NCBI RefSeq assembly: GCF_963675165.1
Contig: NC_087381.1
Location: forward strand, 1,550,001-1,614,000
DNA: 64,000 bases
DNA from: Halichondria panicea
Taxonomy: Eukaryota > Porifera > Demospongiae > Suberitida > Halichondriidae
Direction of reading: 5' to 3'
The translations under genes were made by a program, and so were the position numbers. The notes under the pieces are model-generated. The model had not been told where the DNA came from and did no database searches. It worked only from the letters and a program-made list of their open reading frames with translations. Shown piece after piece: positions 10,596 through 20,605 of this stretch. Numbering within the stretch: the first letter of the stretch is position 1; the number at the start of each line of letters is the position of its first letter.

Positions 10596-12301
10596 CTAGC
10601 AACAGCCTCCTTTCTTCCCCTCCTTCTCTGCGGAGTCCCCAACTCTGACTCCACTTGAATAGGCCGGCTGCTGATCTGTTACCTGTCAGTGTGTGTGTGA
10701 GGGGGAGGGGGTCATAATCATGTGATCTAACAAATAAATGTTAACACCGTTCAGAACTAGCAAGCTACCTCAGGAATAGATCACAATATGTCATAATAAA
10801 TGGAAAGTCATCAAATATCTCGGAGGTTGTGTCAGGAGTTCCCCAGGGTTCGGTGCTGGGACCTCTTCTTTTCCTAATCTTTATAAATGACATCGATCTA
10901 CATCAAAATGAAGGAAGTCTCTTGCTCTATGCTGATGATCTTCTTCTTTACCATCCTATTCAATCTCCTGAAGATTATATAAAATTGCAAGGAGATATTG
11001 ATCAACTCCAAGCATGGTCTGAAAGAAATGTACTCTTGTTTAACCAAAGCAAGTGTAAATACATGACTATATCAAGAAAATTCAGCCCACCACTTCCCAA
11101 CATGTGTCTCAATATCAGTGGACGTCCCCTACTTAAAGTTGACCACTACAAGTACCTTGGCGTGTGGATCTCTCACGACCTCTCATGGTCAAAACACATA
11201 GAAGAAATGTGCAGAAATGCCTGCAAGCAGGTTGGTATAATTTACCGACAGTTCTATGGCCACTCGTCACTAGAATGTTTAAGACAACTCTACATCTCCC
11301 TTGTGAGATCAAAACTGGAATATGCTGCCCCTGTTTGGGATCCACACCAAAAAACAAATTCTCACAAAATAGAAAAAGTACAAAAGTTTGCCCTTAAAAT
11401 CTGCACAAAACTTTGGAATATGGACTACGACTCCCTATTAGATACTGTGGACCTACCGTCCCTTTCTACAAGAAGATTGTACCTGAAGCTATCATACCTT
11501 TACCAGGTAATAAATGGTAACTTTAAATTCCCTGATCCACCACTGGAAAGAAGAGTATGCCCTCTCAATCTAAGAAGCACAAAAAATATACAGTTTGAAA
11601 GACCAATTTGCAGAACAAATGCATATGCGAACTCTTTTTTCCCAAAGGCAATATCTGTGTGGAATGAATTACCACTGGAGCTGCAGGAAAGTACATCGAT
11701 TTTGTCATTTAAGAGAAATGTACTCTGTCACTTGCATTAGTATAATACTAGTCTTTATTTTTAATTTGTACTCGCTATTGTAAGTAATATATACAGGGCA
11801 CACATTAGGTTAGCGTAATATGCTACTAGTGTATCCATGCATTTTGCAGAATTATTATAAAAAAATAAAAAAAAAACACGAATGTTTATGACTGAATAAG
11901 GGCTTTCATATTATGTAATCGACATAATAATAAACATAATTATAAAAGTTGGCACACATCACTGTTACTGTGCTAGTCACTTACTGATTTCCTGTCCATT
12001 TTATTCTTAATATCCTTCGCAAGTGCCAAGAATGCCTGTACATAGGAGATGCAAGTATAAAGGTAAAGATCGACAGAGTAAAAAGATGGTAATAATATAA
12101 TTATATACAACAGGTAAAGGCATCATACTGACAAGTACTAAACACGCTCATGAAAGAGGGAGCATATGCATAATTGAATGAATGAGCATGAAAATACAAA
12201 TATCAAATAATTATTTCTTAATAATTGATACATACCGAATCAACGTTCAGTCCAGACTTGGCACTGGATTCCATGAACTTGACCCCGTGCTCCTCTGCAA
12301 G
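10596..12301 (-). pseudogene. Partial RAB8-like gene: exons 7, 6 and 5 only
   Basis: Copies of the last three exons of the intact RAB gene lie in order on the minus strand: exon 5 at 12236-12301, exon 6 at 11985-12035, exon 7 at 10596-10682 with its stop. Lengths and splice sites are intact and few residues differ (MESSAKSGLNVDS instead of METSAKSGLNVES). Exons 1-4, with the P-loop and switches, are missing, and a LINE sits in the intron between exons 6 and 7. It cannot make a GTPase. It is a by-product of the tandem duplication. Confidence 0.9.
10758..11876 (+). mobile_element. 5'-truncated non-LTR retrotransposon (LINE)
   Basis: An open frame from 10760 to 11740 enters in the middle of reverse transcriptase. 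It has the GVPQGSVLGPLL motif, the YADD catalytic motif (near 10930-10945), KYLGVWIS, and the C-terminal pattern FFPKAISVWNELP usual in CR1/Jockey-type elements. An A-rich tail lies at 11858-11876. The N-terminal palm, any endonuclease and ORF1 are absent, so it is a dead-on-arrival copy. Unit C shows the empty site (TTCAGAACACGAATG near 23936-23950), which places the insertion exactly, with at most the AAC trinucleotide duplicated. Confidence 0.92.
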
Positions 12302-12411
12302 CTGAAAGTGAACATAGAGAGATATAATCAACTCCTTTCACTAAAACTTCTAACAAAGAGATAATTAATATACTTCTAATAATTATTATAGAGAACGCAC
12401 GGATCTTCCTA

Positions 12412-12820
12412 ATTCAAAGTGTATAACATAACAGATGCCTTCATGCTACTGATTCTTAGTGGAGTGTTCATTATGATAATCGCGGGAGATGAAGCTGACA
12501 TCAAAGCATCCTACTTCAGTACATTTTCTTATTCGTTTCTAGCACTCCTTGTAATTATCACAACCATCTATTTTTTTGCGTTGATCATTTGGTGGCTCCT
12601 GGTAAAGAAACAACTCAAAACTTTGTGCATAAGCAAACTTCGGAGCTTTCGAGCTCAGCCTGATATCCCACAAATTGAAGGGCCATTTTCAAAGAGTGAT
12701 ATTCCACACCGATTAGAGAATCCATCAGATTACTCCTCTCCAAATACCCCGCTGATTTCTGCCCCAAGAAAGGATGCAAAGTACGGCTCAGTTGCTTGTG
12801 CTGATTCCACAAAGCCATGA
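12412..12820 (+). pseudogene. Family T C-terminal fragment (unit B)
   Basis: It is open from the codons for KVYNITDAF to the family stop at 12818-12820 and carries the last two helices and the whole tail. It starts abruptly at the duplication junction, without a start codon, signal peptide or ectodomain. In unit A the same fragment is frameshifted. Expression as a protein is unlikely. Confidence 0.85.
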
Positions 12821-13490
12821 TGGTTGCATACTAAATCGGACTGTGTAGAGTATACTGTCAGTGTATAGCAAGCTCCCTTCATATAATTATACATACAAGT
12901 TGGCGTTTGTGCAAAGTTTTTTGTTTGTGTCTAGAATAATTGATTTAGTCGGCTTGACTGATTGAGCCATACATTTTCTCAAGGGGGGGGGGGGGGGGGA
13001 GTAATCCCAGCTCTCCTTGATTTTGCCCCAAGAAAAAAATCCAGATGATCGAGAGTATGAATCATTGTAAATGGGTGTAAAGATGTAACTGTTGTAATTC
13101 CAGCTTTCTAGAAACCACTGTAATGGATGCATATATATATGTAATCACTGTATTCCTATTCAGTGAGTCAGTTAGAAAAAAGCAACGGATGAAGCTCAAA
13201 GCTGTTTCTCCCTCAATAGGAGACAGCCTACACCTATATAAAAATATTGGATTGATTGATAGAATGGACCATGCACATGTATCCTGTATTATTGAATGAT
13301 AAGCTGGCAGTGTACAGTAAATGTTATAATTATGCCTACAGGATAGTAACATAAACGTATTATATTAGACAGTTGGCTTGCCAAGCCTCTACTTCCATAT
13401 CGCAACGGAACTCTCAGGTGATTCACAAACAGATTTGTTTATTTATAAACTGTTTTCAACTTCAGTCACATTTTTATCATGTGCAGGTGT

Positions 13491-13502
13491 CACTATATAG
13501 TG
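13491..13502. promoter_or_regulatory. Palindromic TATATA site, unit B
   Basis: Same CACTATATAGTG palindrome as in unit A, 52 bp before the start codon of copy 2. Confidence 0.35.
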
Positions 13503-13554
13503 GACTTACCCCATAGAGAACAAGTCATTATTATAATCAGTCTAAGTGATAGAT

Positions 13555-15528
13555 ATGGAGTTCTATTACCTCCTAATGTTAGCACTCTCTTTTCATCTTA
13601 TGATTGCTACTGCTAATTCTGTAACAGTAGAAGCAAACACTGAAGCAGTGGATAACAATACTTGCTGGACAAAGATACAAATACCCTGTGAAACTTCATC
13701 AACCACACAAACTGGTTTAATAAAAGATCTCACCTCAGAGAAATTCATTGGTTCAACGGTTCTCAAAAAACACGATGTCATGGACTGTTATCCGTGGATG
13801 TTTCGCAATCCCAGAAATGGAAAATGTGAATGTAGTAACATTCCATATCGCTCTGTACTATGTGATGTTGAAATCAGCAGGACATCCATTCTTGATTGCT
13901 ATTGTATGACTTATGATAGTGAGAGCAATGAAACTCAACTAGGAAGATGTGTGTATGGTTGTGGACATAAAACAGACACTGTCTTTTATACACTTCCAAG
14001 TAACACGAACAAACTTAATTCAAACTCTTGTGGAAGAATGAACCGAGATTCAACACTGTGTGGGAAGTGTCTACCAGGATATTCACCACTCTTGTACTCG
14101 TATGAAATGAAATGCATGAACTGTACGGGAGAGAACATGACCTACAACTGGATCAAGTACATAGCAGTTGCTTACATTCCTTTAACATTCTTCTTTTTCT
14201 TTGTCTTAATTTTTAAATTTAACGGAACTTCGCCTTTGTTGAAAAATTTCATTAGTGTGTCCCAAGGAATCTTTTCACCTATTGCCATTCGAGCTTTTCT
14301 TTCTGTCATTTCAAGGAAGGCGTACATTGAGAATTTCATTAAAGCTATAGGTTGCCTTTATAGCATCTGGAATTTGGATTTCTTTCGTACAGTCATTCCA
14401 CCTATTTGTGCAACGGACATCAGTCAAATACAAGTGCTTGCTTTGGACTATGCGATTGCCTTTTATCCATTGGTACTGGTTATTCTGACTTACTTTCTCA
14501 TTAGTTTGCATAGCCATGATGTGCGTATAGTTGTTTGGTTGTGGAGACCTTTTCATAAGGTTTTCAGTTTAGTTAGTCAAAGCTGGGATATGGAAGGATC
14601 GATTGTGAAAGCTTTTGCGACCTTCTTTTTACTCTCCTACTTTAAAATTCTCAATGTTACTGCTGACTTGCTAGTATTTACTGGAATGTATGTACTGAAG
14701 GCAAACAGCAAAGAATACACTAAAAAGCATGTACTTTACTATGATGCAACAGTGGAATACTTGGGACAAGAACATCTTCCGTACGCAATAGTAGCTTTGT
14801 TTGTCGGAGTTTTCATTGTAATACTTCCTATAGTGTTTCTGATTGTATATCCGATGAAATGGTTTCAGAAATGTCTCAATTCTTTGAAAATTCAGCGTCA
14901 ACGTCTTGACATGTTTGTTAACTGCTACCAAGGTTACTACAAGGATGGAACGAATGGTACCAGAGATTATCGATGGTTTTCTGTGGCATACTTTCTTCTT
15001 CAGATAATTCTGATTGTATTATTTACAGTCTCACAAACTATCTATTTTTATTCGATCGGAGTCTTAGTCGTAGTCATCCTCATGTTTTTACAGCTCTCAT
15101 TACGACCATACAAGGAAGAATTTAAAGTGTACAACATAACAGATGCTTTCATGCTGTTGCTTCTTAGTGGAGTTTTTACTATGGCAATCGCAGGAGATGA
15201 AGCTGACATTAAAGCTTCTTACTTCAGCAATTTTTCTTATATGGTACTAGCGCTCATTGGAATTGTCCCGATAATCTATTTCTTTGCATTGATCATTTGG
15301 TGGATCCTGGTAAAGAAACAACTCAAAACTTGGTGCATGAGCAAACTTCGTAGCTTTCGTGCTCCGACTGAAATCTCACGAATTGAAGAGTCATTTTCAG
15401 ATAGTGATATTCCACACCGGTTAGAGAATCCATCAGATTACTCATTACCAAATACCCCGCTGATTTCTGCCATTGGAAAGAATACAAAGTATGGCTCAGT
15501 TGCTTGTGCTGTCATTCCAGAGCCATGA
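13555..15528 (+). CDS. Polytopic Cys-rich membrane protein, family T, copy 2
   Basis: Single-exon gene of 657 residues with the same architecture as copy 1: signal peptide, 15-cysteine ectodomain, about nine membrane helices and a cytosolic tail ending VACAVIPEP. Relative to copy 1 it has S60T, G254R, C416F and P608S. All motifs are kept, so both copies should be functional if either is. The near-identity, including silent sites and the upstream spacer, shows very recent duplication or gene conversion. Function unknown. The spacer before it (12821-13554) equals that of copy 1 apart from a longer G-run near 12985. Confidence 0.85.
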   Translation: MEFYYLLMLALSFHLMIATANSVTVEANTEAVDNNTCWTKIQIPCETSSTTQTGLIKDLTSEKFIGSTVLKKHDVMDCYPWMFRNPRNGKCECSNIPYRSVLCDVEISRTSILDCYCMTYDSESNETQLGRCVYGCGHKTDTVFYTLPSNTNKLNSNSCGRMNRDSTLCGKCLPGYSPLLYSYEMKCMNCTGENMTYNWIKYIAVAYIPLTFFFFFVLIFKFNGTSPLLKNFISVSQGIFSPIAIRAFLSVISRKAYIENFIKAIGCLYSIWNLDFFRTVIPPICATDISQIQVLALDYAIAFYPLVLVILTYFLISLHSHDVRIVVWLWRPFHKVFSLVSQSWDMEGSIVKAFATFFLLSYFKILNVTADLLVFTGMYVLKANSKEYTKKHVLYYDATVEYLGQEHLPYAIVALFVGVFIVILPIVFLIVYPMKWFQKCLNSLKIQRQRLDMFVNCYQGYYKDGTNGTRDYRWFSVAYFLLQIILIVLFTVSQTIYFYSIGVLVVVILMFLQLSLRPYKEEFKVYNITDAFMLLLLSGVFTMAIAGDEADIKASYFSNFSYMVLALIGIVPIIYFFALIIWWILVKKQLKTWCMSKLRSFRAPTEISRIEESFSDSDIPHRLENPSDYSLPNTPLISAIGKNTKYGSVACAVIPEP

Positions 15529-16034
15529 TGGTAAATGCTAAATAATAGTAAAGCTGACTCTATAGATTAGCAAAATGTTTAGTAGTGTAATTCCCTTCAC
15601 ATGCATGTTAGGCATCTTTAGCATTATTTTGTATAGTTAATAATTATGTGTGTTTATTTGCACATAAATTATGCGCATGAATGTGGGGCTCCTTGTCTTC
15701 GGTGTATCCTGTGCGATAGAGTCATGTCACAGTGAGAGCGGTTTATGCAGTTTGCCGAGCATTTTAAGGGAAAGCAGTTTATTGTGTAATGCGCATGGTT
15801 ATAGCTATGGCAGTACTGTATGTATAATTATATGCCTTGCATGGGAATGTACAGAGTTGAACAACCAATCCAGACAGCACAATTCAATCCTAGCTCTTTC
15901 AAGCAACATTTCTGAGCGTATGTACATGACTGTATAAGCAACATTTCTGAGCGTATGTACATGACTGTATATACATGCATGCGTCTATTCTTGCTGAGTT
16001 AGGTCCATGCAATCGCATTCTATCCTGGAGCAAT
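15529..16034. other. 3' flank of family T copy 2
   Basis: No gene is visible. It includes a short direct duplication (AAGCAACATTTCTGAGCGTATGTACATGACTGTAT, twice near 15900-15970) that is absent from units A and C. Confidence 0.5.
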
Positions 16035-16229
16035 AATGAAGCCAGCAAGCTCTTGTAGTGACACCCCTCAAGACCGACCATCTGGAAAATACTGGATTGC
16101 CACTGACAGTACTAGATCTAGCTCTCATTCAGGGCTACTTTGACATGAATCTGAACAATATCTGTAGCTGCAACACTGCTGGAGGATGGAAGAGGGTAAC
16201 CACCTTGACATGACCGATCCCAACCAGAG
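16035..16229 (+). pseudogene. Family F relic, unit B (longest version)
   Basis: Same fibrinogen-like head-domain relic as in unit A, but extending further through codons resembling LDMTDPNQ. Units A and C share a deletion of this extension, ending at the same base after GGATGGA. The frame is broken. Confidence 0.75.
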
Positions 16230-16808
16230 TACGTTGTCCAGATTATTTTTTTGTGAACAGAAGAGCGGAAACATTCAGGAATCAGTTGGATTACATGGAA
16301 ATAAATTATGGCTGATTCTGAGTGCTTCTGACGAATCTGTATATTAAAGTTATGACTACTGTGTCCGTGTGTATTTTTTTTGGTGGTGGGCTCATGTAAA
16401 GTGTATCTAGAAAGTGAAAGCACTAAGAGAATGCCTTTTGCACATGTGTGCGCAATTAATGGAACTGACATAAGATGATAAAGATCGTTAACTAAACAAA
16501 TGAAAAGTGTACAGCACTAGCCTCGATTCCAGGCCGCATGGAAAAGGCTAAATATTAACATTACACAGTACAGAGCCAGTGAACAGAGCAATACTGTTAT
16601 TAATCACAAGCTGATACAACACAGTCATAATTAGAACACACAAAGCATTAAATTGCTATAGTGCACAACAGTAAAAATTATAGTTTAGGCAAAAAACAAA
16701 ATGAACTAGATCTATATAGTCTAGTGCACGTATATACGTAGATTTTCCTACACATACAACATTTTTCAAGAAATTTGATTCAACCAGCTTTCACTAAAAA
16801 GTTGCAGC
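16230..16808. other. Spacer before RAB exon 7 relic, unit B
   Basis: No gene is visible; the sequence is homologous to 10020-10595 and 23227-23780. Confidence 0.5.
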
Positions 16809-16895
16809 CTAGCAACAGCCTCCTTTCTTTCCCTCCTTCTCTGCGGAGTCTCCAACTCTCACTCCACTTGAATAGGCCAGCTGCTGATCTGTTAC
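16809..16895 (-). pseudogene. RAB8-like exon 7 relic, unit B
   Basis: An 87-bp copy of the last RAB exon, with stop codon and acceptor site, but no other RAB exon nearby. It marks the former end of the duplicated segment. Confidence 0.85.
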
Positions 16896-18088
16896 CTGTC
16901 AGTGTGTGTGTGGAGGGGGGGTCGTAATCATGTGATCTATACCACAAATAAATGTATATGTATTAATACCGTTCAATAATATAATAGTGGCTATTATGCT
17001 CCAAATTTTACCGGTTATTCTATTCTCCAATTCCCAAGCTATAGCCTATTATTCTCAGTGATTCAGCCCATTATTCTCATGAAAAAATCGATATTAAATT
17101 TTTCATTAAAAATCTCACAATAAAAATCAATTACTGAATTATACTTTCTTGCCTGGTATAGAGAGAGCATAATTATTGTAATTAAATGTCATAGTCTAGA
17201 ACAAGTATTATTATTGTGCACATGACTGTACATGTATGTTTATGCATCTGATTCATTATACACAACAGAAACCATATGCATTTAGTATTTATTTATTTAT
17301 TATGTCTGCCTTCAGGTTATAGTTGTGACACAGGCACAAGTGCCACATGGGATATATTGGCTCAGTAGTGACTTAGGCCCGAGGGCCACAGGCCTCGAGG
17401 GAAAAGGCACTACTGAGCCAATATATCCCATGTGCGCACGAGTGAGCTGTGTAACAACTGATTTGTTGCATTCCTTGTGCATTCCTTTCCGTGTACACAT
17501 CACTCCTTTTATAATAAACATGTAATGAATATTGTGAGTGACTGAGGCTGAAATATAGATATGGCAGGGTCCTTTTATAGGACAACTAGTTTCAACTAGG
17601 AATGCACCAGACGCATGAAAAACTTCTTCCTACCACTGAATCTAGTGTTATACTATAAAAGGGACCGTTTCAGGTTACTGGGTGGAGGGTGGGCTTTAGG
17701 TAACTTCAGCCATACTATGCCAGTATCTAGATAGGCAGATATTGGCAGAGTGTTTCCTTTGATCTGCCCACTCAAAATGCAACAATATCTATCATGAACA
17801 AGAGGTGTTAAGTAACTCACAATCTGTCTGAGCACAGATATCTATTATTGAGCTGAAAGAATAGTGAATGTGTTATTATATTGTACTATCATTGTATACA
17901 TAATTATTATAGTCTAGCTAATATTTTAATCAGGCTAGATCTAGTAAATACTCTCCCAAAGCGGGCCACATCAGCTAGCAAAGGAACTATCAAGTGAAAT
18001 ACAAAAACTGTAATACAAAATGTAATACATGCAAGGAGGTGCTTGCTAGATTTAAGGACGCCAGTTACTGAATTGATATGATTTAGAT
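16896..18088. other. Spacer between units B and C, with a long perfect hairpin
   Basis: No gene is visible. At 17344-17370 and 17408-17434 two 27-bp arms (starting CACATGGGATATATTGG) are exact reverse complements around a 37-base GC-rich loop. The part from about 17930 is the 5' flank of the following family T relic. Confidence 0.6.
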
Positions 18089-19879
18089 ACGGAGTTCTAT
18101 TACCTCCTAATGTTAACAGTTTTTTCTTTCCATCTTATGCTTGCTACTGCTAATTCTGTAACAGTAGAAGCAAACACTGAAGCAGTGGATAACAATAACT
18201 GGACAAAGATACGAATACCCTGTGAAACTTCATCAACCACACAAACTAGTTTAATGAAAGGTCTCAGCTCAGAGAAGTCTATTGGTTCAACAGTAATCGA
18301 AGATCATGACCTGGATTGTTATCCGTGGATGTTTCGTAATTCAACAAATGGAAAATGTGAATGTAGTAACATTCCATATCACTCTGTATTATGTGATGTT
18401 GAAATCAGCAGGACATCCATTCTTGATTGCTATTGTATGACTTACGATAGTGAGAGCAATGAAACTCAACTAGGAAGATGTGTGTATGGTTGCGGGCATT
18501 AAACGGACACTGTGTTTTATTCGCTTCCAAATAACACCAACGATCTTAATTCGCACTCTTGTGGAAGACTGAACCGTGATTCAACACTGTGTGGGAAGTG
18601 TCTACCAGGATATTCACCACTCTTGTACTCGTATGAAATGAAATGCATGAACTGCACAGGAGAGAACATGACCTACAACTGGATCAAGTATATAGCAGTT
18701 GCTTATATTCCTTTAACATCCTTCTTTTTCTTCGTCGTAATCTTCAAATTCAATGGAACTTTACCAATGCTGAAAGGTTTCATTACTATTTCCCAAGGAC
18801 TTTCTTCACCTATTGCTGCAAGAGCTTTTTTACCTACAGGCTATTTCAAGGAAAACTTATATTGAGAATTTTACTAGGTAGCTTTTATGGCATCTGGAAT
18901 TTGGATTTCTTTCGTGCTGTCATTCCACCTATTTGTGCAACAGACATCAGTCAAATACAATAGTTGTTTGGTTGTGGAGACCTTAATTTTCATAAGCTTT
19001 TCAGTTTAGTTAGTCAAAGCTAATATTCACGACAGTATATGTACTGAAGGACAACAGCAAAGAATACGATATAAAGCATGTACTTTACTATGATGCCGTC
19101 AAGGAGGGCCCCGGGTTTACGATGAAATACTTTGGACATAAACATCTTGTATGCAATAGTAGCTTTGTTTGTCAGAGTTTTTGTTGTAATATTTCCAATA
19201 GTGTTTCTGGTTGTATGTCCAATGAATTGGTTTCAGAAATGTCTCAATTCTTTAAAAATTCAGCGTCAACGCCTTGACATGTTTGTCAACTGTTTTCAAG
19301 GTTACTACAAGGATGGAACAAATGGTACTAGAGATTATCGATGGTTTTCTGTGTCATATTTTTTCTTCAGCTGATTATGTTCGTACTATTCACAGTCACG
19401 CAAAGTATCTATTGTTTTTCTATTGGCTCATTAGTCACAGTCACCCTCATGTTTATGCAACTCTCATTACGGCCATACAAGGAAGAATTCAAAGTGTATA
19501 ACGTAACAGATGCCTTCATGCTACTGATTCTTAGTGGAGTGTTCATTATGGCAATCGCAGGAGATGAAGCTGACATCAAAGCATCCTACTTCAGTACATT
19601 TTCTTATTCGTTTCTAGCACTACTTGGAATTACCCCAACCATCTATTTTTTTGCGTTGATCATTTGGTGGCTCCTGGTAAAGAAACAACTCAAAACTTTG
19701 TGTACTTCGGAGCTTTCGAGCTCAGCCTGATATCCCTCAAATTGAAGAGCCATTTTCAAAGAGTGATATTCCACACCGATTAGAGAATCCATCAGATTAC
19801 AAATACCCCGCTGATTTCTGCCCCAAGAAAGGATGCAAAGTACGGCTCAGTTGCTTGTGCTGATTCCACAAAGCCATGA
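18089..19879 (+). pseudogene. Full-length family T pseudogene, unit C
   Basis: It aligns end to end with family T but is broken many times. The start codon is ACG (18089-18091). A nonsense codon (AAA to TAA) ends the ectodomain reading at 18501. There is a frameshift near 18840, deletions of roughly 100 bp near 18960 and 19020, a further frameshift near 19370, and small deletions in the tail. The first residues resemble the relic at 2504-2646. It is the full version of the fragments that precede copies 1 and 2. Confidence 0.9.
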
Positions 19880-20529
19880 TGGTTGCATACTAAATCTGAC
19901 TGTGTAGAGTCAGTGCACTGTCAGTGTATAGCAAGCTCCCTTCATATTTATAATTATACATATACAAGTTGGCGTTTGTGCAAAGTTTTTTATTTGTGTC
20001 TAGAATAATCGATTTAGTCGGCTTGACTGATTGAGCCATACATTTTCTCAAGGGGGGGGAGGAGTAATCCCAGCTCTCCTTGATTTTGCCCCCAGAAAAA
20101 ATCGAGATGATCATTGTAAATGGGTGTAAAGATGTAATTCCAGCTTTCTAGTAACCACTGTAATGGATGCATAGTTATATGTAATCACTGTATTCCTATT
20201 CAGTGAGTCAGTTAGAAAAAAGCAACGGATGAAGCTCAAAGCTGTTTCTCCCTCAATAGGAGACAGCCTACACCTATATAAAAATATTGAATTGATTGAT
20301 AGAATGGACCATGCACATGTATCCTGTATTATTGAATGATAAGCTGGCAGTGTACAGTAAATGTTATAATTATGCCTACAGGATAGTAACATAAACGTAT
20401 TATATTAGACAGTTGGCTTGCCAAGCCTCTACTTCCATATCGCAACGGAACTCTCAGGTGATATATAAACAGATTTGTTTATTTTATAAACTGTTTAACT
20501 TCATTCACATTTTTATCATGTGCAGGTGT

Positions 20530-20541
20530 CACTATATAGTG
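20530..20541. promoter_or_regulatory. Palindromic TATATA site, unit C
   Basis: Same CACTATATAGTG palindrome as in units A and B, upstream of family T copy 3. Confidence 0.35.
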
Positions 20542-20605
20542 GACTTACCCCTACTCCATGAACATAGAGAACAAGTCATTATTATAGTCAGTCTAAGTGA
20601 TAGAT

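Larger units (their letters stand above)
6259..12411 (+). repeat. Tandem duplication unit A
   Basis: This unit runs from a family T C-terminal fragment through an intact family T gene, a family F relic, and RAB exons 7, 6 and 5. It ends at about 12411, where RAB intron 4 sequence abuts the next family T fragment. Parts match units B and C closely. It is distinguished by the LINE at 10758-11876. Confidence 0.8.
12412..16985 (+). repeat. Tandem duplication unit B
   Basis: This unit contains a family T C-terminal fragment, an intact family T gene, a family F relic and RAB exon 7 only. Homology to the other units ends after CCGTTCA near 16976, inside what was RAB intron 6. The 12411 junction joins RAB intron 4 directly to family T codons. 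Confidence 0.8.

Noticed and set aside
10758..11876. LINE as an active element
   Set aside because: It begins inside the reverse transcriptase and lacks endonuclease and upstream parts.
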